A stretch of DNA of 64,000 bases, taken from contig NZ_CP054918.1 in the NCBI RefSeq assembly GCF_013364195.1, forward strand, positions 7,119,001 to 7,183,000, read 5' to 3'. Shown here piece by piece: positions 14,598-22,517 of this stretch. A model generated the notes under the pieces. It saw only the letters and a list, made by a program, of their open reading frames with translations. It was not told where the DNA came from and ran no database searches. This DNA is from Streptomyces sp. NA04227 (GTDB taxonomy: Bacteria; Actinomycetota; Actinomycetes; Streptomycetales; Streptomycetaceae). A program made the position numbers and the translations under genes. The first letter of the stretch is position 1, and each line of letters opens with the position of its first letter.

Positions 14598-16904
14598 GTG
14601 GGGGGAAAGTTGAAGTCGCTGACGAGCACTGGGCACGTCGGGCTCGATCCGCGTGGTGCGACGTCGCGGTGGCGTACCGCCGCGGGCGTCGAGGTGAGGC
14701 GCGAGACACGGCAGTGGGAGACCGACGCCGCCACCGCCCGACGGGAACTGGAACTGGCCCTCGACGAGCGGCGCGGCATGCTGCGGATGCGGGGTGCCGG
14801 ACGGGCCGTGGGCTATGTCGACCCGCCGCTGGAAGTGAGCGTCCGCGGTCGGCTGCTGACCGTGCGTGCCCTCAACGCACGCGGCCGGGTGCTGCTGCCC
14901 GCGTTGCGCCCGGCGCTGGAGAAGTCCCTGCTGCGGGTGGTCTGTTCGGTCGAGGAGGTGCGGGGGCAGGCGCCGCCGCCCGGGGAGGACTTCGCCGAGG
15001 AGGACCGCACTCGGCACGCGGGCGTCTTCACGGCACTGCGCGGGCTCGTCGCGGCGCTCGCCACCCGCGAGGACACGCTCCTTGGCCTGTACGGCGCCTT
15101 CGGCTACGACCTCATCTTCCAGATGGAGCAGATCGAAACGCACCAGCGCCGAGGCCCGGACGACCGCGATCTGGTGCTCCATCTGCCCGACGAGATCCTG
15201 GAGTTCGACCTCGTCGGCGGCCGAGCGCTGCGCCACCGCTACGAGTTCCGAACCCAGGACGAGGACACCGAGGGGCTGCCGCGCGAGGGCGAGGCGCTGC
15301 CCTTCGTCCCAGGCACCCCCGACTCCGCACGCGACCACGCGCCGGGGGAGTATGCCGAGGTGGTGCGGCGGGCCATGCCGCACTTCACCGCCGGTGACCT
15401 CTTCGAGGTGGTGCCGGGCCAGTCCTTCAGACGGGCCTGCGCCGAAGCGCCGTCCACGGTCTTTCGCCGCCTGTGGGAGACCAACCCCGCTCCGTACAGC
15501 CTGCTGATGAACCTCGGCGAGGGCGAGTATCTGGTCGGAGCCTCGCCGGAGATGTTCGTACGGGTACGCGGCGACGGTGCGCCCGGCGCCGAACGCCTGA
15601 TGGTGCAGACCTCCCCGATCAGCGGCACCATCGCCCGGGGCCGGGACGCGCTGGAGGACGCCGCCCACATCCGCCGGCTCCTGGACTCCGTCAAGGAGGA
15701 GTCCGAACTCACCATGTGCACCGACGTCGACCGCAACGACAAGGCGCGGGTGTGCGTTCCGGGCAGCGTGCGGATCACCGGGCGACGGCAGATCGAGCTG
15801 TACTCCGCACTGATCCACACGGTGGACCGGGTGGAGGGCGAGATCGCACCGGGCCGGGACGCGCTGGACGGTTTCCTGGCCCATCTGTGGGCCGTCACCG
15901 TCACGGGTGCGCCCAAGATCGCCGCGGTGGAGTTCCTGGAGCGCGCGGAGCGCTCGCCGCGACGCTGGTACGGCGGCGCCGTCGGCAGCATCGGCTTCGA
16001 CGGCGGTCTCGACACGGTGCTGACCCTGCGCACCATCCAGCTGCGCGACGGAGTGGCCACGGTACGTGCGGGCGCGACACTGCTGCACGACTCGGTCCCC
16101 GAGGCCGAGGAGGCCGAGACCGAACTCAAGGCCAAGGCCCTGCTACGGGTCCTCGACCCGCAGCGACCTCCGCTCCCCGAGCTCTCGGCTCCGGTCGAGC
16201 GAAGGGACCCCGACGAGCAAGGGGTGCCCCATGGGGCACCGCTCGCTCCCCGGCGTGTGGGCGAAGGACTGCGCATCCTGCTCGTCGACCACCGCGACTC
16301 CTTCGTCAACTGCCTCGCGGACTATCTGCGGCAGACCGGTGCCTCGGTGGGCACCTACCGCAGCGGGCGGCATCTGCCGGTCATCGAGCGGGAACGTCCC
16401 GATCTGCTCGTCCTGTCACCGGGGCCCGGCCGCCCCGCCGACTTCGCGCTGCACGAGACGCTGGACCTCGCCGAGAAGTGCGAACTGCCCGTCTTCGGCG
16501 TGTGTTTGGGGCTGCAGGGTCTGGTGGAGTACTTCGGTGGTGACCTCGGCGTCATGAAGGAGCCGATGCACGGCAAGCCCTCCCGGGTGCACGTCACCGA
16601 CGAAAGCTCCGCGCTGCTCACCGGGCTGCCGAGAACCTTCGAGGTCGGCCGCTACCACTCGCTGTACGCCAGACCCGAGGCGCTGCCCGAGCAGCTGCGG
16701 GTCACCCTGATCACCGACGACGGCATCCCGATGGCCGTGGAGCACACCGAACGCCCGCTGGCCGCCGTGCAGTTCCACCCCGAGTCCCTGCTGACCCTGG
16801 CCGGGGCGGTCGGGCAGACCGTGATCGACAACGCGGTCTCCGCCCTCGCCCGCCGTCCCGGGACGACCCGTGGAGAGCCGTCGTGCCCGGTTCGGACTCG
16901 CTGA
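14598..16904 (+). CDS. Fused anthranilate synthase (TrpE-TrpG), specialised-metabolism copy
   Basis: A 768-residue fusion converting chorismate and glutamine to anthranilate. The chorismate-utilising domain spans about residues 30-510 (GLYGAFGYDLIFQ, SPISGTIARG, ELTMCTDVDRNDKARVC, VTGAPKIAA). A linker precedes the glutamine amidotransferase (about 555-755) with nucleophile Cys in FGVCLGLQGL and His in QFHPES. The layout is that of rhizobial-type TrpE(G). The serine- and tyrosine-rich segment that follows ALDERRG in those enzymes and belongs to the tryptophan-sensing pocket is replaced by a short MLRMRGAG stretch, suggesting relaxed feedback. A PhzE-like 2-amino-2-deoxyisochorismate synthase is the main alternative. 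GTG 14598 is assumed; TTG 14610 has a better-placed purine run. Confidence 0.85.
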   Translation: MGGKLKSLTSTGHVGLDPRGATSRWRTAAGVEVRRETRQWETDAATARRELELALDERRGMLRMRGAGRAVGYVDPPLEVSVRGRLLTVRALNARGRVLLPALRPALEKSLLRVVCSVEEVRGQAPPPGEDFAEEDRTRHAGVFTALRGLVAALATREDTLLGLYGAFGYDLIFQMEQIETHQRRGPDDRDLVLHLPDEILEFDLVGGRALRHRYEFRTQDEDTEGLPREGEALPFVPGTPDSARDHAPGEYAEVVRRAMPHFTAGDLFEVVPGQSFRRACAEAPSTVFRRLWETNPAPYSLLMNLGEGEYLVGASPEMFVRVRGDGAPGAERLMVQTSPISGTIARGRDALEDAAHIRRLLDSVKEESELTMCTDVDRNDKARVCVPGSVRITGRRQIELYSALIHTVDRVEGEIAPGRDALDGFLAHLWAVTVTGAPKIAAVEFLERAERSPRRWYGGAVGSIGFDGGLDTVLTLRTIQLRDGVATVRAGATLLHDSVPEAEEAETELKAKALLRVLDPQRPPLPELSAPVERRDPDEQGVPHGAPLAPRRVGEGLRILLVDHRDSFVNCLADYLRQTGASVGTYRSGRHLPVIERERPDLLVLSPGPGRPADFALHETLDLAEKCELPVFGVCLGLQGLVEYFGGDLGVMKEPMHGKPSRVHVTDESSALLTGLPRTFEVGRYHSLYARPEALPEQLRVTLITDDGIPMAVEHTERPLAAVQFHPESLLTLAGAVGQTVIDNAVSALARRPGTTRGEPSCPVRTR

Positions 16905-18499
16905 GCGCACCGGGCACCGCCGCCCGTTCCGGGCCCGCGCCGTCCGGGGGATCCGGGGCCACCGGATCCCCCGGGGCCGCGCCGCGCGGGCAGCGGCGGC
17001 GCGCGGTCCTGGCGCTGATGTGTATCTGCGCGATCGTCATCCAGTCGCTCGTCGCCGCGATCAACCTCGCGATCGCGGCGATCTCGGCGAGCGGCCTGAA
17101 GCCGAGCTCCACCGAGATGCTGTGGATCGTCGACGCGTATGTCATCGTCTTCGCCAGCCTGCTCATCCCGGCCGGGGCACTCGGTGACCGCTGCGGTCGC
17201 AAGGGCGTACTGCTCACCGGCGTCGGCGTGTTCGGCGTCGGCGCACTGATCAGCGCCCTGGCCACCGACGTGCCCGTACTCATCGCGGGCCGCGGCCTGG
17301 CCGGTGCGGGCGCGGCGCTGGCGATGCCCGCCTCGCTCTCGCTGCTCGTGCACGCCACACCGGCCGAGCGACGGCCCTCGGCGATCGCCAGTTGGAGCGC
17401 CTCGGTCGCCCTGGGTGGCATCGTCGGCAACGCGGGCGGCGCCGTCGTCCTCCAGACGCTGCCCTGGCAGGGCCTGTTCTGGTGCTACGTGCCCGCGAGT
17501 GCGCTGCTGCTCGTCGTGGTCGCCCTCCTCGCACCCCGGCCACCACGCGGTACGGCCGCACTGGACCTCGTCGGCACGCTGCTGCTCGTATCCGGCCTGG
17601 TGCTGCTGCTGTTCGGCATCATCGAGGGCCCCGAGCGCGGCTGGGACTCACCCGTGGTCCTGGTCGCCCTCGCCGCGACGGCCGCCCTGCTCACCGTGTT
17701 CATCCGCTACGAACTGCGCGCCGCGCACCCGCTCCTGGACCCCAGGCTGCTCAAACTGCCCGCGGTGCGGGCCGGTTCCCTCGGTGTCGCGGCCGCCTTC
17801 TTCGGCATGTTCGCGCTGTTCTTCGTCAACGCGCAGTTCCTCCAGTACGTGAAGGGCTACTCGCCACTGCGCGCCGGTTTCGCGATCGTCCCCATGGCCG
17901 TGGGGATGGGCATCGTCACCCAGGCCAGTGTGGGCTGGGCGCGGCGCTTCGGATCGCGGGCCGTCGTCGGCACCGGGCTGCTGCTCCTGGTGGCCGGTCT
18001 GCTGCTGCTCTCGACCGCGACCGGAGAAACCTCCTATCCCGTGTACACCACCTACCTCATGCTGCTGGGGCTGGGCTCGGGCCTCACCATGCCTCCCCTC
18101 TCCGCGGGTCTGCTCGCCGCGCTGCCCGGACCCCGCGCCGGGATGGGCTCGGGACTCAACGCCGCCGCCCGCGAGTTGGGCGCCGCGCTGGGCATCGCCT
18201 GTGTCGGCACCGTGCTCAGCGCACAGTTCACCGACCGGCTGCCGGGGGCCCTCGCCGGTCACGACCACTCCGCCTCCCAGGCTCTGCGGGCGGCGGCAGC
18301 GGGCGGCGACCGGCTGCACACCGCGGCGCTGGACAGCTTCACCCGCGCCGTGGCGGTCGGCTACCAGGTCACCGCGGCAGTGCTCTTCGTCCTCTCCCTG
18401 CTGGTGCTCTTCTGGCATCCGGCGGGGGCGTCAACCGGCGTACGTGGTGAGGCGGTTGGGCCGGAAGGCCACGGTGGGCGGGACAGTCCGGGTGGCTGA
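16883..18499 (+). CDS. MFS drug-efflux transporter, DHA2 family (14 helices)
   Basis: A 538-residue membrane protein with about 14 hydrophobic segments. Motif A is GALGDRCGRKG; motif C is SVALGGIVGNAGGAVV; the DHA2-specific long loop EGPERGWDSP is present. Such proton antiporters export antibiotics, and as last gene of the anthranilate operon this one probably exports the product and gives self-resistance. The GTG start lies within the last 22 bases of the anthranilate synthase gene. The N-terminal 35 residues are a disordered Gly/Pro-rich tail. Its stop codon is the first element of the left copy of a 104-bp inverted repeat. Confidence 0.88.
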   Translation: MPGSDSLSAPGTAARSGPAPSGGSGATGSPGAAPRGQRRRAVLALMCICAIVIQSLVAAINLAIAAISASGLKPSSTEMLWIVDAYVIVFASLLIPAGALGDRCGRKGVLLTGVGVFGVGALISALATDVPVLIAGRGLAGAGAALAMPASLSLLVHATPAERRPSAIASWSASVALGGIVGNAGGAVVLQTLPWQGLFWCYVPASALLLVVVALLAPRPPRGTAALDLVGTLLLVSGLVLLLFGIIEGPERGWDSPVVLVALAATAALLTVFIRYELRAAHPLLDPRLLKLPAVRAGSLGVAAAFFGMFALFFVNAQFLQYVKGYSPLRAGFAIVPMAVGMGIVTQASVGWARRFGSRAVVGTGLLLLVAGLLLLSTATGETSYPVYTTYLMLLGLGSGLTMPPLSAGLLAALPGPRAGMGSGLNAAARELGAALGIACVGTVLSAQFTDRLPGALAGHDHSASQALRAAAAGGDRLHTAALDSFTRAVAVGYQVTAAVLFVLSLLVLFWHPAGASTGVRGEAVGPEGHGGRDSPGG

Positions 18500-18597
18500 C
18501 GTCGTCGTACGGCCTCGGTGCGTGCACCGTATGTCTGCGGGCACATGCCGAAAGGCCAGGCACTGAACAGGTGCCTGGCCTTCGGTCGTTCACAGTG
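18494..18597. repeat. Left copy of a 104-bp inverted repeat containing a bidirectional terminator
   Basis: This stretch matches the reverse complement of 25476-25579 at about 88 of 104 positions without gaps (counted by eye). It begins in the stop codon of the exporter gene. At 18551-18581 it contains AAGGCCAGGCAC-loop-GTGCCTGGCCTT, a strong hairpin that can serve both the exporter and the convergent protease gene. Confidence 0.85.
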
Positions 18598-18631
18598 TCT
18601 GGTTACGAACTCCGGTTCCGCCTAAGGGTGT

Positions 18632-20419
18632 TCAGCCGCTGAAGCAGAAGGCGCGTCCGCTGAAGTCCCAGCATTGGATCTGCTTGCTGGTGGTGGCCGT
18701 GTTGCCTGCCTTGTCGGTCACGGACAGTTCAGCGGTGTAGTTCTTCTGGCCTGCCGGGTAGGAGTGCGTGGCCTTCACTCCGGTGCCGGTCTTTCCGTCG
18801 CCGAACTTCCAGGCGTACGAGGCGATGTCGTTGTCCGTGTCGCGGGACTGCGAGGCGTCGAAGTCACAGGCCTCGTACCAGCAGGAGACGGAGAACGCGG
18901 GGGCGGGCGGCTGGCCGGTGGGGGTGCCCGCCTGGACGGTGTGGGTGACGGTGCCCTTCTTACCGGCGTCGTCGGTCACGGTGAGAGTGACCTCGTAGGA
19001 ACCGGCCTTCTGGTACGTGTGCGTGGGGGTGGCGCCTGTGCCTTCGGTGCTGTCGCCGAAGTTCCAAGCGTAGGAGGCGATCTGTCCGTCGCCGTCCTTG
19101 GAGGCAGAGGCGTCGAAGCTGCAACTCGGCTCGGTGGTCGAGCAGTTCGGAGTGAAGGCAGCGGTGGGTGTGCCGGGGTCGGCGGGCGTGCCGAGCTTGG
19201 TCACGTCCAGGAACTTGTTCGGCGAACCCGAACCGGGGTTGGTGACGACTCCGGACCGGGCGGCGGCGACTACCGCGTCCGTGGCCTCCGTTGCCGAGGC
19301 TCCGGGGTGGGATTCCAGGTACAGGGCCAGGGCCCCGGCGCCGTGCGGCGACGCCATGGAGGTGCCGCTCATGTTCGCGTTGCCCGTGTCGGACTGGTGG
19401 CTCGCGGAGGTGATGTTGCCGCCGGGGCCGAACAGGTCGATGCAGCGGCCGTAGTTGGAGAAGCTGGAGCGGCCGCCGTTCTGGTCGGTCGAGCCCAGGG
19501 TCAGGGCCTCCGGTGTGTCACCGGGGGAGGTGCCGCACGCGTCGGTGCCGCTGTTCCCCGCCGCGACGGCCGCCGGGATGCCCGCTTCGACGGCGCGCTT
19601 GGTGGCGTCCCGCAGACCTTGTGGGTCGGCGCCCGCGCCGCCGGAGGTCAGGCTCATGTTGATGACGGCGGGCTTCTTCGCGTTCTTCACCACCCAGTCC
19701 AGGCCCGCGATGGTGTCGCTGTCGGGGCCGTTGCCCGAGCAGTCAAGGACCCGCACGGCGACCAGGTTCGCCTTCTTGGCGACGCCGTACTCCTTGCCCC
19801 CGACAGTGCCCGCCACATGGGTGCCGTGCCCACTGCAGTCGGCGGCGTCGCTGTCGTCGTCGATGAAGTCGTAGCCGGAGGAGGCCCGGCCCTCGAAGGT
19901 CCGGTGCGAGAAGCGGGTGCCGGTGTCGATGACATAGGCCGTGACTCCGCTGCCGGTGCCTGGGTAGGTGTACGTCTTGTCCTGGGCACCGTCCACCGCG
20001 TCCAGACCCCAGGACGGCGGACTGGGCTGGGTCCCGCCCTCGGCGGCGTGCACCATGAGCGACTGCTGCACGTACTCCACCGCAGGGTCGGCGGCGAGCC
20101 GGGCCGCCTGCCGCTCGGACATCTTCGCGGCGAATCCGCGCAGCACGGCGCTGTAGACATGCTCGCCCGTGCCGCCGTATCGGTCGAGCAACTCACGTGC
20201 CTGGCCCGCGACTTGGTCTTCGGCGGCGAGAGCGGGGGAGGTGCTTCCCTTGAGGGAGACGATGTACTCGCCCTCGATGGCACCGGGGGCACCCGCGTTG
20301 ATCACGGCGCCCTCGCTCGCCTCGGCCGGACCGCCGCTCGCCGTCACCAACGCCGCGGTGGCGGCGAGGGCGGTGAGAGAGGCGGACAGCAGGCGACGGG
20401 TGTGGTGACGGTTGTTCAT
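18632..20419 (-). CDS. Secreted subtilisin-like serine protease (S8) with two C-terminal PKD domains
   Basis: A 595-residue preproenzyme. Residues 1 to about 34 are a signal peptide (RRLLSASLTALAATAALVTA); an I9 inhibitor propeptide follows (GEYIVSLKG, YVQQSLMV). The catalytic domain is proteinase-K-like with Asp165 (VIDTGTRFSH), His198 (DCSGHGTHVAGT) and Ser354 (MSGTSMASPHGAGA). Two PKD domains follow (SYAWNFGDSTEGTGA and SYAWKFGDGKTGTGV), often used to bind insoluble protein or polysaccharide, with extra cysteine pairs. GGAAGG lies before the ATG at 20419. The PKD tail is almost identical in DNA and protein to that of the next gene. It is transcribed in the same direction as, and probably separately from, that gene (182-bp gap). 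Confidence 0.93.
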   Translation of the reverse strand: MNNRHHTRRLLSASLTALAATAALVTASGGPAEASEGAVINAGAPGAIEGEYIVSLKGSTSPALAAEDQVAGQARELLDRYGGTGEHVYSAVLRGFAAKMSERQAARLAADPAVEYVQQSLMVHAAEGGTQPSPPSWGLDAVDGAQDKTYTYPGTGSGVTAYVIDTGTRFSHRTFEGRASSGYDFIDDDSDAADCSGHGTHVAGTVGGKEYGVAKKANLVAVRVLDCSGNGPDSDTIAGLDWVVKNAKKPAVINMSLTSGGAGADPQGLRDATKRAVEAGIPAAVAAGNSGTDACGTSPGDTPEALTLGSTDQNGGRSSFSNYGRCIDLFGPGGNITSASHQSDTGNANMSGTSMASPHGAGALALYLESHPGASATEATDAVVAAARSGVVTNPGSGSPNKFLDVTKLGTPADPGTPTAAFTPNCSTTEPSCSFDASASKDGDGQIASYAWNFGDSTEGTGATPTHTYQKAGSYEVTLTVTDDAGKKGTVTHTVQAGTPTGQPPAPAFSVSCWYEACDFDASQSRDTDNDIASYAWKFGDGKTGTGVKATHSYPAGQKNYTAELSVTDKAGNTATTSKQIQCWDFSGRAFCFSG

Positions 20420-20601
20420 CGGCGGCCTTCCGTCGGATGGCGACGCCACGGTGGCATCGCCGCGGTGGTGGCGTTCTCGGGGTCGGTTCGTCCAGGTGGG
20501 CGAACCAGGGGAAAAGGGAGGGAAGTTGAGGGCGGCTCGGACACCGTGGGAGAGGGTGCGGGCGGGAGGGAGCCGGGTCGCCCGCCCGCACCTGTCCGGG
20601 T

Positions 20602-22107
20602 TCAGCCGCTGAAGCAGAAGGCGCGTCCGCTGAAGTCCCAGCACTGGATCTGCTTGCTGGTGGTGGCGGTGTTGCCGCCCTTGTCGGTTACCGACAATTC
20701 GGCCGTGTAGTTCTTCTGGCCTGCCGGGTAGGAGTGGGCGCTCTTCACACCCGTGCCGGTCTTTCCGTCGCCGAACTTCCAGGCGTACGAGGCGATGTCG
20801 TTGTCCGTGTCGCGGGACTGCGAGGCGTCGAAGTCACAGGCCTCGTACCAGCACGAGACCGAGAACGCGGGCGTCGGCGGCTCGCCCGACGGCTCCTCGA
20901 CACCGGCGTGGACGGTGTGGGTGACCGTGCCCTTCTTCCCGGCGTCATCGGTGACAGTCAGGGTCACCTCGTAGGAACCGGCCTTCTGGTACGTGTGCGA
21001 GGGAGTGGCGCCCTTGCCTTCGGTGCTGTCGCCGAAGTTCCAGGCGTAGGAGGCGATCTGGCCGTCGCCGTCCTTGGAGGCGGTGGCGTCGAAGCTGCAA
21101 CTCGGCTCGGTGGTCGAGCAGTTCGGGGTGAAGGCGGCGGTCGGGGCACCGCTGTCGGGCAGTTGGGTCTTGACCCAGTCACCCATCTCGTTGGTCAGCC
21201 GTCCCCAGGCGCCGTAGCTGTTGCAGCCGGTGCGCACCCAGGAGGCCACCCCGATGACCACGCCGTCCACCACGAGCGGGCCGCCCGAGTCGCCCTGACA
21301 GATGCCGTCGTGGCCGTCGGCGTACCCGGCGCAGACCATGTAGGCACCGTTGAAGCTGCCGAAGGAACCGCAGGTGTTCTGCCCGTCGACCACGGGCAAC
21401 GAGGCCTTCTTCACATGGGCGTTGGTGTTCTCGCCGTCGCTCACCCGGCCGTAGCCGATCGCGGTTCCGGTCTTGCCGGGCTGGGACAGCTCGCTGTCGG
21501 CCGAGGTGGCGAACTTCGCGTACTGGCCGTCCTTGACCGGGATGTCCTGCTTGGTCTGGACGACGGCCACGTCGTAACCGGTCTGCCAGCCGTTCGGGGA
21601 CTGGTACTTGGGGTGCTGGGTGTACGACTCGACCTCGATCTTCGTGCCGCCCTCGGGCTTGGTCAGGTCGTCGGCGCCGTAGTAGAAGGACTTGGTGCCA
21701 TCGCCGTCCTTGCAGTGCGCGGCGATCAGGATGGTGCGCGGCCCGATCACCGAACCGGTGCACGTCTGCCCGAGCGGGCGCGGCCCGCCCTCACGCAGCG
21801 CGGCGACGATGTACGGGTACTCGGCGACCGTGGTCTGCTCGCCGCCGATGATCTGCGCGTGCGGCCCCTCCGGCACCTGGAGCGTGTCCGTCGGATTGAC
21901 CGCGTCGGTTTCGGGGCCGGGCGTAGCCGTCTGGGCCCCGGCCGTCGCCAGTGGCGCGCTCAGCAGCACCGTCGACGCCAGGACGGCGATCCCGCCGAGC
22001 CACTTGCCCGCCTTTCCCGCCCGGCGCACTCCTGTTTCACCGCGGTCGCTTCGCGCCGTTCCACCGGGTGCCGCGCCGCGTTCTCGTCCGTCACTTCGTC
22101 GTCTCAT
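20602..22107 (-). CDS. Secreted trypsin-like serine protease (S1) with two C-terminal PKD domains
   Basis: A 501-residue preproenzyme. A basic N-terminus and hydrophobic helix (WLGGIAVLASTVLLSAPLA, about 36-55) form the signal. Activation occurs before IIGGEQT (residue 86). The triad is His131 (LIAAHCKDG), Asp179 (YDVAVVQ) and Ser274 (CQGDSGGPLV). Residues about 325-501 are the twin PKD tail, with the same FTPNCSTTEPSCSFDA and CWDFSGRAFCFSG boundaries as the S8 protease. I chose the ATG at 22107 because GAGGAAGG lies just upstream; the frame runs further 5' but encodes an unlikely Pro-rich peptide. The gene diverges from the LAL regulator gene. Confidence 0.92.
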   Translation of the reverse strand: MRRRSDGRERGAAPGGTARSDRGETGVRRAGKAGKWLGGIAVLASTVLLSAPLATAGAQTATPGPETDAVNPTDTLQVPEGPHAQIIGGEQTTVAEYPYIVAALREGGPRPLGQTCTGSVIGPRTILIAAHCKDGDGTKSFYYGADDLTKPEGGTKIEVESYTQHPKYQSPNGWQTGYDVAVVQTKQDIPVKDGQYAKFATSADSELSQPGKTGTAIGYGRVSDGENTNAHVKKASLPVVDGQNTCGSFGSFNGAYMVCAGYADGHDGICQGDSGGPLVVDGVVIGVASWVRTGCNSYGAWGRLTNEMGDWVKTQLPDSGAPTAAFTPNCSTTEPSCSFDATASKDGDGQIASYAWNFGDSTEGKGATPSHTYQKAGSYEVTLTVTDDAGKKGTVTHTVHAGVEEPSGEPPTPAFSVSCWYEACDFDASQSRDTDNDIASYAWKFGDGKTGTGVKSAHSYPAGQKNYTAELSVTDKGGNTATTSKQIQCWDFSGRAFCFSG

Positions 22108-22517
22108 GGCCTGCCTTCCTCTTCCGGGTGAGGGCCTGGACGGCAGGCGCTTTCCGCCAGTTCGGGCCGGGACCCGAGAGGTGGGGTGGGGCGGCGGTGG
22201 GGTGGGGGCGCCTGGTGCCAGGGGAGTCGCTCGGACGTTAGAAGGGCCACGGGGGCCGAACAATCCGCGATGCGATCCGTAGTGCTACTCAAGATTTGCG
22301 GTGGCGCGTGCGGGGATTCCTCGAGTGGGCCACTACGGGCGGTCCGGCGCCGAGGGACGAGTTCCGGCCAGGGCGCGCTCCTCGGGCGGTGGTGCCGCTG
22401 CGCGATGTCTTGCCCGTGACCGCACCTCCAAGTACGTTCACACGTCAATCGCCACAAGGGCGTGGTGACATCGTGCCGCGGGCGGGATCAGGCGTTCCGT
22501 ACGGCTGGGAGCCACAG
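22108..22517. other. 410-bp divergent promoter region between the S1 protease and LAL regulator genes
   Basis: No gene is supported here. An open frame continues leftwards from the regulator (alternative GTG start at 22473, or other starts further upstream), but its product is low-complexity. The region contains G-rich tracts (GGTGGGGTGGGGGCG near 22195) and an AT-richer stretch around 22256-22300 where the protease promoter could be. I see no clear palindromic operator. Confidence 0.4.

Noticed and set aside
12828..16088. 1086-codon open frame antisense to the second ligase and TrpEG
   Set aside because: No recognisable domain, composition typical of reverse-strand third-position GC; the plus strand carries two complete enzymes.
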